Shown: positions 53,797-63,007, numbered from the stretch's first letter. The stretch: DNA of 64,000 bases from Hyunsoonleella ulvae (GCF_016827605.1 NZ_JAEPJQ010000005.1:238738-302737); one strand, 5' to 3'. The notes: generated by a model not told the origin, from the sequence alone. Translations and numbers: made by a program.

Positions 53797-55206
53797 TTAA
53801 GCACTAACTTGCTCTAGTATTGTTCTCGGATCTGTTACTACACCTGTAACCGCTGTTGCTGCTGCAACAAGAGGTGATGCTAATAAGGTTCTTGAACCTG
53901 GTCCTTGACGACCTTCAAAGTTTCTGTTTGATGTAGATACTGCTAATTTACCAGCAGGCACTTTATCATCATTCATCGCTAAACATGCAGAACATCCTGG
54001 TTCTCTTAATACAAATCCGGCTGCTTCCAATATTTTGTCTAAGCCTTCTTCTTTAATTTGATCTACCACTTTATGGGATCCTGGCACCAACCAAGCCGTA
54101 ATATTATCTGCCTTTTGTCTTCCTTCAATTATAGAACAAAACGCTCTAAAATCTTCAATACGTCCGTTTGTACAAGATCCAAGGAATACATAATCCACTT
54201 GTTTCCCAATCATATCATCGCCTTCATCAAACTTCATATACCCTAAAGACTTCTTATACGTAGCAACACCACCTTGTACATCTTCCGCCATTGGAATAGA
54301 TTGTGTTACACCCATTCCCATTCCTGGGTTAGTACCATAAGTAATCATTGGCTCAATATCAGCAGCATCATAAGTAAACTCAACATCAAATACTGCATCA
54401 TCATCAGTTTTAAGCGTTTTCCAATAGGCCATCGCTTTATCCCAATCTGCACCTTTTGGTGTATGTTTTCTTCCTTTAATATACTCATAAGTCTTTTCAT
54501 CTGGCGCAATCATACCACCACGGGCACCCATCTCTATAGAAAGGTTACACACAGTCATTCTTCCTTCCATGGACATGTTTTCAAATACATCGCCTGCATA
54601 CTCTACAAAATAACCTGTAGCACCAGAAGTAGTTTGCTGTGAAATGATATATAATGCCACATCTTTAGGTGTTACCCCAAAACCTAATTCGCCATTTACG
54701 TTAATACGCATTTTCTTTGGCTTAGGTTGCATGATACATTGTGTAGATAAAACCATTTCCACCTCAGAGGTTCCAATACCAAACGCAATAGCACCAAAAG
54801 CTCCATGTGTAGACGTATGTGAATCTCCACATACAATGGTAGATCCTGGTAATGTAATACCATTTTCAGGCCCTACAATATGAACAATACCATTATTTCT
54901 GTGTCCTAATCCCCAATGCGAAATACCATATTCAGCAGCATTATTAGCTAAAGCCTCTAATTGATTTGCTGATAACGGATCTGCAACTGGTAAATGTTGA
55001 TCCCATGTTGGTGTATTATGGTCTGCGGTTGCAAATGTACGTTCTGGGTACATTACACCTATACCACGTTGTTTTAACCCAACAAAAGCTACTGGACTTG
55101 TAACTTCATGTATAAAATGACGGTCTATAAAAAACACGTCTGGTCCATCTTCTATGTTTCTAACAACGTGTGAATCCCACACTTTGTCAAATAATGTCTT
55201 ACTCAT
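53797..55206 (-). CDS. leuC: 3-isopropylmalate dehydratase large subunit
   Basis: A 469-residue aconitase-family [4Fe-4S] enzyme; the in-frame ATG at 55236 would add ten residues, but [15 protein letters not shown] at 55206 matches the family start. Cluster cysteines are in FLGSCTNGR and in GCSACLAM near the C-terminus. First gene of the leu operon, preceded by a complete promoter. Confidence 0.96.
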   Translation of the reverse strand: MSKTLFDKVWDSHVVRNIEDGPDVFFIDRHFIHEVTSPVAFVGLKQRGIGVMYPERTFATADHNTPTWDQHLPVADPLSANQLEALANNAAEYGISHWGLGHRNNGIVHIVGPENGITLPGSTIVCGDSHTSTHGAFGAIAFGIGTSEVEMVLSTQCIMQPKPKKMRINVNGELGFGVTPKDVALYIISQQTTSGATGYFVEYAGDVFENMSMEGRMTVCNLSIEMGARGGMIAPDEKTYEYIKGRKHTPKGADWDKAMAYWKTLKTDDDAVFDVEFTYDAADIEPMITYGTNPGMGMGVTQSIPMAEDVQGGVATYKKSLGYMKFDEGDDMIGKQVDYVFLGSCTNGRIEDFRAFCSIIEGRQKADNITAWLVPGSHKVVDQIKEEGLDKILEAAGFVLREPGCSACLAMNDDKVPAGKLAVSTSNRNFEGRQGPGSRTLLASPLVAAATAVTGVVTDPRTILEQVSA

Positions 55207-55234
55207 AAATAATAAAGGTTTTTCAGAATGAAAC

Positions 55235-55268
55235 AACTCTAAAGTATCTAAAAGCAGATTATAGAGTT
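55235..55268 (-). promoter_or_regulatory. hairpin in the leu operon leader
   Basis: AACTCTA (55235-55241) and TAGAGTT (55262-55268) pair, with inner ATCT/AGAT, in the 5' untranslated region between promoter and leuC. It has no T-run, so it is not a simple terminator; it may affect translation or stability. Confidence 0.4.
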
Positions 55269-55279
55269 ATAACAGCATA

Positions 55280-55309
55280 CAAATTTATGTTTAATTACAT
55301 TTATTCCAA
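55280..55309 (-). promoter_or_regulatory. full flavobacterial promoter of the leu operon
   Basis: On the minus strand TTG (55309-55307) is followed by 19 bases and TAAATTTG (55287-55280). This fits the TTG/TAnnTTTG consensus. The leader to leuC would be about 70 bases. A second TAnnTTTG match (TATCTTTG, 55314-55307) overlaps the -33 box. Confidence 0.65.
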
Positions 55310-55431
55310 AGATAAGAGTACATTGTTATTTTATTTTTATAAAATATATAATGAACACCATATAAATTGCATTTTATGCAATGAAACTAAAAATTTGGTT
55401 ATAATTTTTGAAGTAGATTTTTAACCCTAAT

Positions 55432-55815
55432 TTACAATCTATCTTTTACGTACTCAACTTTTGTTTTTCCGTGAGCTAAGGGCTTTCCATCTTGCCCCAC
55501 GTTTACCATAACTATATTAGATATTGTAATTATGGTTTCTCTAGTCATCATGTTTCTCACTTCGCAACTCAAAGTGAGGGAAGCCTTTCCAAATTTTATA
55601 GCTTTAATACCAATTTCAATAACATCGCCCTGTTTAGCAGAGGCTTTAAAATCTATTTCGCTTATATATTTGGTAACCACCTTTTGGTTTTCCAGCTGAA
55701 CAATACTATACAAAGCAGCCTCTTCGTCTATCCATTCTAATAATCGCCCTCCAAAAAGGGTGCCGTTAGCATTTAAATCTTCAGGTTTAATCCATTTTCT
55801 GGTATGAAATCGCAT
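55432..55815 (-). CDS. acyl-CoA thioesterase (hotdog fold)
   Basis: A 127-residue hotdog protein starting MRFHTRKWIKPEDLNANGTLFGGRLLEWIDEEAALYS, the YciA-type signature, with KQGDVIEIGIKAIKFGKASLTL forming the sheet. It hydrolyses acyl-CoA of unknown chain length. It lies 15 bases after the DUF72 gene and probably shares its promoter. Confidence 0.9.
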   Translation of the reverse strand: MRFHTRKWIKPEDLNANGTLFGGRLLEWIDEEAALYSIVQLENQKVVTKYISEIDFKASAKQGDVIEIGIKAIKFGKASLTLSCEVRNMMTRETIITISNIVMVNVGQDGKPLAHGKTKVEYVKDRL

Positions 55816-55830
55816 AATATGGTTTTATGT

Positions 55831-56718
55831 TTAAAATAATGTTTTTTGAGGGTCTTCATTTGGAATGGTAAGATCACACCCCAAAGCGGCATTTAATTTT
55901 TTAATAAAATAGGCTGATAATAACGGGGACTCTTTTTCTATGTTCTGATGGATAAAAAAGTTTATTTCTTTAATGCCTTGATCTTTCCATAATTTTAAGC
56001 GCTCCACCCAATCATCTAAACGGGTATAATCGCTTTCGTGATTTGCACCAACGTAGCGCACAAAAGCTGTGGCATTGGTCAACCGCATGTGCATTAAATC
56101 ACGCCTGCCAGCCGTATCAACAATAACGTTGGATATATTATTGACTTCTAAAAGTTGATATAATTCTTCTGCAACAGTTTTGTCATTATACCAATTGGTA
56201 TGTCTAAATTCAACAGCTAACGGAATTTCTTTGGGCCACGCTTCCACAAATTGTACTACTCTATCAAAATCCTTTGGTGCAAAATTAGTATGCATCTGTA
56301 AAAAGATAGTGCCTAATTTCTCTTTTAAATTTGAAGCGTTGTATAAATAATTATCAACTACAGCCTGAGTTTCATTTAAACGTTTCCAATGGCTAATTTC
56401 CTGATTTAACTTAGGGAAAAATTTAAACCCATCAGGTGTTTTATCATACCATTTTGAAAATTGTTCCGCAGAAAATATGCGGTAAAACGTAGCATTCATT
56501 TCGATAGAATTGAACTGAGACGAATAATATCCTAATTCATCCTTAGTACCTCTGGGATAAAATCCTTTTAAGTCTGCTCTATTCCATTTAGCGCAACCCA
56601 CATATATTTCAGGACTACTATCTTCTTTTGCTTTATGTAATACTCCCTCTGTTTTTGGATGATCTATTGGTAATGTAAAATCTATATCTTGGGGATTATC
56701 AACGCTTCCAAATTTCAT
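55831..56718 (-). CDS. DUF72 (YecE-like) TIM-barrel protein
   Basis: A 295-residue protein with the DUF72 segments VGCAKWNRADLKGFYPRG, FNSIEMNATFYRIFS and AVEFRHTNWYNDKTVAEEL, and VRYVGANHESDYTRLDDW near the C-terminus. The family has a TIM barrel but no proven reaction. Divergent from the TetR gene; its -7 element is at 56736-56743. Confidence 0.9.
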   Translation of the reverse strand: MKFGSVDNPQDIDFTLPIDHPKTEGVLHKAKEDSSPEIYVGCAKWNRADLKGFYPRGTKDELGYYSSQFNSIEMNATFYRIFSAEQFSKWYDKTPDGFKFFPKLNQEISHWKRLNETQAVVDNYLYNASNLKEKLGTIFLQMHTNFAPKDFDRVVQFVEAWPKEIPLAVEFRHTNWYNDKTVAEELYQLLEVNNISNVIVDTAGRRDLMHMRLTNATAFVRYVGANHESDYTRLDDWVERLKLWKDQGIKEINFFIHQNIEKESPLLSAYFIKKLNAALGCDLTIPNEDPQKTLF

Positions 56719-56735
56719 GAAACAGGTCTTTTTTT

Positions 56736-56743
56736 CAAAAATA
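56736..56743 (-). promoter_or_regulatory. flavobacterial -7 element before DUF72
   Basis: The minus strand reads TATTTTTG, 17 bases before the ATG at 56718. Confidence 0.5.
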
Positions 56744-56757
56744 ACTAAATTTTAACA

Positions 56758-56786
56758 TTGCGGTTTCAGAAAAAGTTTTAATTTTG
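56758..56786 (+). promoter_or_regulatory. full flavobacterial promoter of the tetR gene
   Basis: TTG (56758-56760), 18 bases, TAATTTTG (56779-56786), then the ATG at 56807. The operator-like palindrome at 56783-56802 overlaps the -7 element, which fits repression by the gene's own product. Confidence 0.65.
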
Positions 56787-56802
56787 AAACGTTCATTTCA
56801 AA
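56783..56802. promoter_or_regulatory. TetR operator-like palindrome, copy 1
   Basis: TTTGAAACGTTCATTTCAAA, a 7-bp dyad with a 6-base centre, overlaps the -7 element of the regulator. A 16/20 match lies at 57405-57424 before the SDR gene. Confidence 0.65.
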
Positions 56803-56806
56803 TAAA

Positions 56807-57388
56807 ATGCCAAAAGTAGAAACATTTGATAAAGATTTAGTTATTGCTCAAGTTACTGATGTATTTCATAACAAGGGCTTTAATGCTACTTCTATGCAGG
56901 ATATTGTTGATGCTACTGGTTTAAACAGGTCCAGTATCTACAATTCTTTTGGTAGTAAACACAATTTGTTTTTAGAATGTTTAAAAACGTATAAAGAAAG
57001 GTTTAATGCTATTTTATCAGAAGAACTCGGTGTGGCTACCAGTCCACTAGAATCAATTGAGCTGATTTTTGACTTCTATTTGCAGGAAATTAGTAAGGAC
57101 AATAAAGACAAAGGTTGTTTGTTGGTAAATTGCACCTCTGAAATGGCAAATCAAGATGATGCTATCAGTACGTTTTTATGTAAAAACCAAAACGACACCT
57201 TACAGTTTCTTGAGGATTTGGTTGCAGAAGGCCAGCGCAACAATTTAATAAATCACAAAAAAACGGCTAAAGAATATGCCTTATACCTCTACTCTAACAT
57301 GCAGGGTTTTAGAATGACGGGGATACTAATATCAAATACATCAGAATTGAAAAGTATCAAAAATACTATTATACAAACATTAATTTAA
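56807..57388 (+). CDS. TetR/AcrR-family repressor
   Basis: A 193-residue regulator. The N-terminal HTH is at about 10-57 (FHNKGFNATSMQDIVDATGLNRSSIYNSFGSKHNLFLE); the C-terminal ligand domain resembles TetR_C_8/AcuR-type (DKGCLLVNCTSEMANQD). It probably represses itself and the SDR gene 50 bases downstream, because both have the same operator-like palindrome. The ligand is unknown; an aldehyde or quinone would fit an SDR target. Confidence 0.92.
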   Translation: MPKVETFDKDLVIAQVTDVFHNKGFNATSMQDIVDATGLNRSSIYNSFGSKHNLFLECLKTYKERFNAILSEELGVATSPLESIELIFDFYLQEISKDNKDKGCLLVNCTSEMANQDDAISTFLCKNQNDTLQFLEDLVAEGQRNNLINHKKTAKEYALYLYSNMQGFRMTGILISNTSELKSIKNTIIQTLI

Positions 57389-57404
57389 TTTTTTTTTAAT
57401 CTAA

Positions 57405-57424
57405 TTTGAAACGATTGTTTTAAA
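57405..57424. promoter_or_regulatory. TetR operator-like palindrome, copy 2
   Basis: TTTGAAACGATTGTTTTAAA; half sites TTTGAAAC and GTTTTAAA are 7/8 symmetric. It lies 14 bases before the SDR ATG. Confidence 0.6.
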
Positions 57425-57438
57425 TAAATATTTTTATC

Positions 57439-58188
57439 ATGGGAAAACTAGAAAACAAAGTAGCAGTAATTACAGGAGCTAATAGTGGCATTGGTTTAGC
57501 CACCGCAAAATTGTACCTAAAAGAAGGAGCTAAAGTCGTGTTGTCTGGTAGAAGACAAGAAGCGTTGGATGAAGTGGCTAAGGATTTGAATGGCGATTAT
57601 ATTACCGTATTAGCTGATGTAAGTAAACCAGAAGACAATAAAAGGCTAATTGAAAAGGCAACAGCACATTATGGAAACATCGATATATTGTTTCTAAACG
57701 CTGGTATTGCGCCTCTTACTCCAACCACAGATATATCTGAAGCCCACTACGATGAAATTTTCGATATCAATGTAAAGGGACGTATTTTAGCTGTAAAGGA
57801 AGCGTTGCCCGTGATTAATGATGGTGGTTCTATTCTATTTACAAACTCGGTTGTGCATCAAAAAGGCTTTGATGGTTTGGGGGTATATTCCGCAAGTAAA
57901 GGCGCATTACGTGCTTATGCACGTGTATTAACTTCAGAAGTAAAATCCAGAGGAATACGTGTAAACTCGATTGCTCCAGGGCCAATAGAGACACCCATTT
58001 ATGGAAAAATGGGATTACCTGAAGAGGTTTTGGAAGAAATGGGCAAAGGTTTTGCGCAACAAGTACCATTAGGACGCTTTGGAACATCTGAAGAAGTTGC
58101 CAATACTGCATTATTCCTTGCTTCTGATGAGGCTTCATACATAAATGGTGTAGAACTGGAAGTTGATGGTGGTTTAAGCCAGGTTTAA
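57439..58188 (+). CDS. short-chain dehydrogenase/reductase
   Basis: A 249-residue classical SDR. The cofactor motif TGANSGIG is at 12-19, catalytic Ser137, Tyr150 and Lys154 (YSASK) are present, and PGPIETPIYGKMG forms the substrate lid. Arg in LSGRR at the end of beta2 suggests NADPH preference. It follows the TetR gene and a shared palindrome, so it is probably its induced target; the substrate is unknown. A strong terminator follows. Confidence 0.93.
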   Translation: MGKLENKVAVITGANSGIGLATAKLYLKEGAKVVLSGRRQEALDEVAKDLNGDYITVLADVSKPEDNKRLIEKATAHYGNIDILFLNAGIAPLTPTTDISEAHYDEIFDINVKGRILAVKEALPVINDGGSILFTNSVVHQKGFDGLGVYSASKGALRAYARVLTSEVKSRGIRVNSIAPGPIETPIYGKMGLPEEVLEEMGKGFAQQVPLGRFGTSEEVANTALFLASDEASYINGVELEVDGGLSQV

Positions 58189-58210
58189 GTTTACTTATTT
58201 CTAATAATTT

Positions 58211-58237
58211 GGGGTTGGTATAGGGAATACCAACCCC
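58211..58237 (+). terminator. terminator after the SDR gene
   Basis: GGGGTTGGTAT (58211-58221) and ATACCAACCCC (58227-58237) form a perfect 11-bp stem with loop AGGGA, followed by TTTTTG. Confidence 0.93.
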
Positions 58238-58327
58238 TTTTTGTTAATAAACTGGTTAACAACTATCAGGTAATTGTTAATAGCCAGTGTTTTTATTTCG
58301 ATAATTTTAAGTCCAAATCTACTTCAC

Positions 58328-58744
58328 ATGAGCACTAGACAAACATCTTTAAAAAATCTTAGACCAGAACTTTTAAATGTTTCTATTACCGAAAACATGA
58401 GTAAAGACGAACGTTTCCAGAACGTTACCCTGCGCCCTATCATCAAATTTCAAAACGATTTATTGATTGAAGTGTTTAGAAACTACATTACCAAGCACAA
58501 ATCTGTTTTTTATGATTTGTCTTTAGAGAAGCGCATACTGTATATTGAAAATGCTATACATAAGGATATGAAACTGCGTAATTCTATGAAAGGGATGATT
58601 ATTGGATTATTTACGGTTGAAGAATACGAGATTTATATCCAAAATTCCTCTGCTTTGAATAAACGTATGATGAATATTGTCAAGGAGCGTTTATTAAGTC
58701 AAATTCAGCTATTTGAAAAACCAGAGTATTTAGCTGCGATTTAA
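58328..58744 (+). CDS. conserved small cytoplasmic protein, unknown function
   Basis: A 138-residue protein starting MSTRQTSLKNLRPELLNVS at 58328; an in-frame ATG at 58274 would add 18 hydrophobic residues of doubtful value. It is helical and charged, with the conserved-looking segments ERFQNVTLRPIIKFQNDLL, VFRNYITKHKSVFYDLS and MKGMIIGLFTVEEYEIYIQNSSALNKRMMNIV. Flavobacterial relatives have, to my memory, been labelled glyoxalase, but no glyoxalase metal motif is visible. Function unknown. Confidence 0.72.
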   Translation: MSTRQTSLKNLRPELLNVSITENMSKDERFQNVTLRPIIKFQNDLLIEVFRNYITKHKSVFYDLSLEKRILYIENAIHKDMKLRNSMKGMIIGLFTVEEYEIYIQNSSALNKRMMNIVKERLLSQIQLFEKPEYLAAI

Positions 58745-58791
58745 GCATATAATTATTTCAAAATTTAAAAAAAGCTTTTGATATTAATATA

Positions 58792-59838
58792 CTAATAAAT
58801 TTTTGATCTATAATTTGAAATTTTGATGGCTCTATTATGTTGAATAAAATAAAGATCTCCATCATATATGTTCATATGCTCTATACTTCCCCAAGCACCA
58901 AATCCTATAAAATCTTCTTCATCAGAATCTAAATCACTTAAATCTAGAGATATACTGTAATCTGATGTTAGAGTATCTAAAGACTGGTTTTGTTCATCAA
59001 ATAGATATAAATGTCCTAAAACTAGTTGATTTTGAACCTCTCTAATCGATAATAAAAATTCTTCTGTTGATGAATCATATGCCATACTATTAATTGTTCC
59101 AATTTCTGAAACATCTAAAATCGTATTTATTTTATATCCTGATGGGGTATCCTCTAATTTACGTAGGTGCGTACCATTATCAACAACATATATAGAACCA
59201 TTATTAACATATATTTTTGTCACTTTTTTAAAACCCACATTTATTCCAATACCATCTTCAATAGATAAATTTTCGTAATGACCAGCAATCAAAGAAGTTC
59301 TGCGCGTTACTATATTATATTCTCTTAACTCTCTAGCTGAAATATCATAAAACACATAAACATCATTTCCTAAGTGAGCTATTGAATTTATCTGCGAAAT
59401 AACCCCTGGAACATTAGAGTTTACTTTATCAATAAGTATAGAGCTAAAATCTTCTGAAAATGTTAAAATTTCATTCCCATTTATAGAGCTATCAGACACA
59501 CATAAAGGTGTATTATTATTGGATACAGCAATACCAACATCTCTTGATGAGTTAAATTTATTAGGGGGCAAATCACTGTTTAAGTTCATCAATGATCCAT
59601 CAGCTGATATTTTATTAAGTTTAATAACCAATCTTTCAATTTGATTTTCATCAATTTTTTTATCTAATTGAATGTAATATTGTTCTGTATTCAAATAAGC
59701 CAAATCCTGAACAATACCAACATAAGTGAAAAAATCTGGTTTTATTCCGTCAAAATCGTTTGAGTTATCAGAAGAATCACATGATAAAAATATGCCGTTC
59801 AAGAATATAATAAGTAATGATTTTAAAAATATTTTCAT
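58792..59838 (-). CDS. lipoprotein with probable beta-propeller
   Basis: A 348-residue lipoprotein (lipobox IFLSC at about 16-20, then DSSDNSND spacer). The body has repeated strands such as VTKIYVNNGSIYVVDNGTHLRKL, INSMAYDSSTEEFLLSIRE and HMNIYDGDLYFIQHNRAIKI, similar to NHL/TolB-like propeller blades. No enzymatic residues are recognisable. Monocistronic. The 200 bases downstream of it towards 60039 and its upstream side show no further gene. Confidence 0.7.
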   Translation of the reverse strand: MKIFLKSLLIIFLNGIFLSCDSSDNSNDFDGIKPDFFTYVGIVQDLAYLNTEQYYIQLDKKIDENQIERLVIKLNKISADGSLMNLNSDLPPNKFNSSRDVGIAVSNNNTPLCVSDSSINGNEILTFSEDFSSILIDKVNSNVPGVISQINSIAHLGNDVYVFYDISARELREYNIVTRRTSLIAGHYENLSIEDGIGINVGFKKVTKIYVNNGSIYVVDNGTHLRKLEDTPSGYKINTILDVSEIGTINSMAYDSSTEEFLLSIREVQNQLVLGHLYLFDEQNQSLDTLTSDYSISLDLSDLDSDEEDFIGFGAWGSIEHMNIYDGDLYFIQHNRAIKISNYRSKIY

Positions 59839-60038
59839 AAAGTTTCCTATTGTATAATTTTAAACAAAAATAATTAATACATAAGATTAATAATGGCTTT
59901 TAGCTAATAATCATTCGAAATAAAATCAATCTTTGTACGCAAAGCTTCCAAGTTTCAAGTTATTTTTATAAACAGTTAAAATATTAATTCACATATTCAA
60001 ACTAGCGCAAAATATAATAAATGAAGTAAATTGAGTTT

Positions 60039-60728
60039 TTAGATATTATCAATCAAAGACACCCCATTCAAATCGGTAGTTAATACATCACTCATATAAT
60101 CAAAAAATGGGCGGATCGCCTTAAAAGCATTATCCACTTCTTCTAAAAACCCAGCATCCAAAACTTCATTATCCGTGTACTTTTTAGTGAAGATATACTG
60201 TTTCTTTTTAATGAGGTCAATTGCTTTATGTTCTTTACTAAATCCTTTAGGTGCTGTTTTTACTTCATCTCCTACAAATTTATCTCCCCAAACGGAATTG
60301 AATTTTTTATCCGCTAATATATCCCGTATTTCAGCATCGTCCATTTCAAATTCTTTACGTATTCTTAGTAAATCTTCTTTGGCTGGTTCCCAAAAGCCTG
60401 TAGCAATAAAACTTTCGTTATTTGGTTGGATATGTAAATAGTAACCACCTCGTAACCGCGGTTTTGTTCTATGAAACGAGCCACCAAAATGGGTTTTGTA
60501 GGGTAACTTGTTTTTTGAAAAGCGTACATCTCGATAAATTCTAAAAATTTTAAGTTTATCAATGTCGTCATGAACGTTCAAGTTTTCAAAAATCGCATTA
60601 TAAAACTGCTTTACTTCTGCTTCTATAGCTTTAAACTCTGGTTTGTTTTCGTTAAACCAATCGCGGTTGTTGTTCTTTTCTAGTTTTTTAAAAAATGTGA
60701 ATACGGATTTTGGTACGGTAATGCTCAT
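60039..60728 (-). CDS. DUF2461 protein
   Basis: A 229-residue protein with the DUF2461 signatures FFKKLEKNNNRDWFNENKPEFKAIE, KIFRIYRDVRFSKNKLPYKTHFGGSFHR and GYYLHIQPNNESFIATGFW. The function is unknown. It stands alone on the minus strand; dispersed repeat copy 2 lies upstream of it. Confidence 0.9.
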   Translation of the reverse strand: MSITVPKSVFTFFKKLEKNNNRDWFNENKPEFKAIEAEVKQFYNAIFENLNVHDDIDKLKIFRIYRDVRFSKNKLPYKTHFGGSFHRTKPRLRGGYYLHIQPNNESFIATGFWEPAKEDLLRIRKEFEMDDAEIRDILADKKFNSVWGDKFVGDEVKTAPKGFSKEHKAIDLIKKKQYIFTKKYTDNEVLDAGFLEEVDNAFKAIRPFFDYMSDVLTTDLNGVSLIDNI

Positions 60729-60830
60729 TGTTATTTTTTAAGTGGTTTCTAAATTACAAAAAAGTATGTGATGTTAGTGACTTAATTCGTTCTACTTACT
60801 CATAATTACACCTTAAATATTATGGATTAG

Positions 60831-60965
60831 TGCGTTAGGGATTGCAGTGGTAGCTTTTGGCGAGGCGCACATCGAGCCAAAACTTTTAACGGAAAGCCCG
60901 ACCTGAACCGATCCTGCAAGGTTTCTAAAAACCTTGTAGGTATGAGCGGAGGGTAACGCCCAAAT
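60831..60965 (-). repeat. dispersed REP-like repeat, copy 2, with nested hairpin
   Basis: On the minus strand it runs from TTTGGGCGTTACCC to GCAATCCCTAACGC as in copy 1. The centre has an inverted repeat TTTTGGC/GCCAAAA (60855-60861, 60876-60882). Between the left end and GGTCGGGCTTTCCGTTA there is an inserted 12-bp hairpin at 60913-60940 of the ACCTGC..GGTTT type. It fills most of the 336-base gap between DUF2461 and the exported protein. Confidence 0.8.
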
Positions 60966-61011
60966 AACAGTATCTAAAACTATTTATACTGTATAGGCTT
61001 TTAAAACACAA

Positions 61012-61037
61012 AAAGTCTCGAGTTGCCCCGAGACTTT
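61012..61037 (-). terminator. terminator of the exported stress-cluster gene
   Basis: AAAGTCTCG (61012-61020) and CGAGACTTT (61029-61037) pair; on the minus strand a T-run follows. It ends the gene at 61065-61625. Confidence 0.85.
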
Positions 61038-61064
61038 GTAAATATCTTAACACGATGTGTGGTT

Positions 61065-61625
61065 TTACATGGCGTCTTTCTTTTCGTTATACGTCATGGT
61101 TTTAATGCTTTCAGAATCTTCATCATAGTATTCTACAATAAAACTACCGTCTTTATCAAAGTAACCAATACCGTTAAAGGTTTCGCCTTTAATAATATAA
61201 CTTCCTGGACTGTGCGTGTTCCATGCTTTTCCAATTTCTACAAACTCATTCTTATCGTTTGCTAATGCCATCATAAACCCAGATGTATTCGGACTAAATT
61301 TATAATCCTTATCTGCGCTTATGTAATAGGTTTCAGAAGTTAAAACATCATAAGCTTTGTCTGCATCATTATCAATCATTACAGTAGTTGTTACCTTTTT
61401 ATCGGCAGGAACTCTTTCTTGGTTTAACTTATGTTTATCATCAGCATCTAGCTTTACTTTTGAAGTTTCTTTGGTAACTACCTTTATTTTTCCTTCTTTG
61501 GTTTTGTCACCATCAGTATACTTCACTTCCTTTACTTTTGTTTCTTTTTTAATTTCTGTTGGCTTTTCTTGTGCCATGATTGGTACACAAATTAATAAAG
61601 CCATTATATATATGTAATTTTTCAT
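61065..61625 (-). CDS. exported Lys/Glu-rich protein, unknown function
   Basis: A 186-residue protein with a signal peptide ending IMAQ (about 19). Residues 20-85 are highly charged and repetitive in Lys, Thr and Glu (KPTEIKKETKVKEVKYTDG); the C-terminal part is a beta domain (FSPNTSGFMMALANDKNEFVEIGKAWN, GYFDKDGSFIVEYYDEDSESIKTM). It lies beside an acidic mini-lipoprotein, DUF1328, MscS and Dps genes, a stress-type setting. No family recognised. Confidence 0.72.
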   Translation of the reverse strand: MKNYIYIMALLICVPIMAQEKPTEIKKETKVKEVKYTDGDKTKEGKIKVVTKETSKVKLDADDKHKLNQERVPADKKVTTTVMIDNDADKAYDVLTSETYYISADKDYKFSPNTSGFMMALANDKNEFVEIGKAWNTHSPGSYIIKGETFNGIGYFDKDGSFIVEYYDEDSESIKTMTYNEKKDAM

Positions 61626-61683
61626 TTTTGTTGTTTTTATTTTGTTAATCTTTTCTTTAATACTTGCTATAGTGTGCTACTAG

Positions 61684-61857
61684 TTAATGCGTAGCATCAT
61701 CAATTTCGTCTTTAATCTCTTCAACAGCATCTCCAGCTTCATCTTTTACTTCTTCTACAGCTTCTTCAATTTTATCTTCTGTTTTCTTTTCTCTACAGCC
61801 TGTAAATACAGTAGTTACTGTAAATAATAAGGCTAATATTAATATGGTTTTTTTCAT
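61684..61857 (-). CDS. acidic mini-lipoprotein, 57 residues
   Basis: A short lipoprotein starting MKKTILILALLFTVTTVFTG with lipobox Cys21, followed by an amphipathic acidic helix made of near-repeats (KIEEAVEEVKDEAGDAVEEI). The 11-residue period is like YtxH/apolipoprotein-type helices. It lies 58 bases upstream of the exported-protein gene and 29 bases after DUF1328. Too short for most gene callers; the lipobox and regular helix support it. Confidence 0.7.
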   Translation of the reverse strand: MKKTILILALLFTVTTVFTGCREKKTEDKIEEAVEEVKDEAGDAVEEIKDEIDDATH

Positions 61858-61886
61858 GATTTTAAATTTTATAGGTTAATTAATTT

Positions 61887-62048
61887 TTATTTCTTCACTA
61901 ATCCCTTAACCAAGGAGACTACAAATAGTATGATGAAAATGTAGAAACATATTTTAGCTATTCCAGCTGATGCTCCTGCAATACCACCAAAACCTAGTAC
62001 TCCGGCGATTAAAGCGATTATTACGAACGTTATAGTCCAACGTAACAT
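61887..62048 (-). CDS. DUF1328 (YtjA-family) small membrane protein
   Basis: A 53-residue protein starting [20 protein letters not shown] with the DUF1328 signature [15 protein letters not shown] and a second helix [16 protein letters not shown]. It is induced by stress in other bacteria in some reports, but has no known function. It lies 56 bases after the MscS gene in the same direction. Confidence 0.85.
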   Translation of the reverse strand: MLRWTITFVIIALIAGVLGFGGIAGASAGIAKICFYIFIILFVVSLVKGLVKK

Positions 62049-62104
62049 AATCGATAGTTTTAAAAAATTTGACTTAATAATTTACCAGGATCGATAAATC
62101 TACT

Positions 62105-63007
62105 CTAGTTGTTAGAGAATTGGTTTTCCATAACAGCGTCATCAAACGCTAGTTTATTGTTAAATTCCAAAGTACGGATAGGGAATGGAATATTAATTCC
62201 TGCTTTATCGTAAGCTTTTTTAATCTCAATAATAGCTGTGGTTTTTGCCTTTAGCTTTTCTAGCATGCTTTCGGCATCAATCCAGAATCTACATAAGTAG
62301 TTAATAGAGCTATCTCCAAATTCGGTATAATAAAACTCAACATCATCAGCGCTTTCCACCTGATCAAAAGTATTCGCTATAACGTCTTTAGTTAATTGCT
62401 GTACTTCTTCCAAATCAGATTCGTAGCCAACACCACATTCTAAAAACACACGCATTCGTGTTGTTAGAGAATAGTTTTTTAACGGATTTTCGAGAATCAT
62501 CTTGTTAGGAATCACAACAACATTGTTATCTGCTTCCTTCAATACAAATTCTTTCAAATTCACATCAATTACCTCTCCAGAATATCCATTGGTTTCCACC
62601 CAATTGCCTAATTGTATGCGTTTTCTAAATGAAATTACTACACCAGCAAAGGTGTTAGATAATGTACCTTGCAATGCTAAACCAATAGCTAAACCTGCAA
62701 CACCTGCACCTGCCAACAAAGAGGTTAGCATTTTACCAAGATTCATAATTCCTAAGGCTAAAAACAATCCAGCAGCTACAACTACTACTGCCGAAATTTT
62801 GGCAATAATGTTCGCTATAGATTTTTGAGGTACTCTGTTATTAACTAGTTTTAAAACTAATTTCCGCGTATATCTGGCCACAAAATAAGCGGCTGTCATT
62901 ACCAAAATGGCCAGAACTAAATTTGGTATGTTTTCTATTATGGCACTTACCCAGCCTTGTAGTTTATCTAATAAGTTATCAAATGCCGTAGACATTGTAC
63001 TTTCCAT
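62105..63007 (-). CDS. small-conductance mechanosensitive channel, MscS family
   Basis: A 300-residue channel with three N-terminal helices and the MscS pore helix GVAGLAIGLALQGTLSNTFAGVVISFRKRIQLGNWVE (about 99-135). The beta domain EVIDVNLKEFVLKEADNNVVVIPN and the C-terminal alpha/beta cage follow. It is the canonical short form. Placed 54 bases after dps in the same direction. Confidence 0.93.
   Translation of the reverse strand: MESTMSTAFDNLLDKLQGWVSAIIENIPNLVLAILVMTAAYFVARYTRKLVLKLVNNRVPQKSIANIIAKISAVVVVAAGLFLALGIMNLGKMLTSLLAGAGVAGLAIGLALQGTLSNTFAGVVISFRKRIQLGNWVETNGYSGEVIDVNLKEFVLKEADNNVVVIPNKMILENPLKNYSLTTRMRVFLECGVGYESDLEEVQQLTKDVIANTFDQVESADDVEFYYTEFGDSSINYLCRFWIDAESMLEKLKAKTTAIIEIKKAYDKAGINIPFPIRTLEFNNKLAFDDAVMENQFSNN

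Noticed and set aside
54274..54642. 122-codon ORF antisense to leuC
   Set aside because: His/Ser/Ile-rich composition of an antisense frame, fully inside an intact conserved gene.
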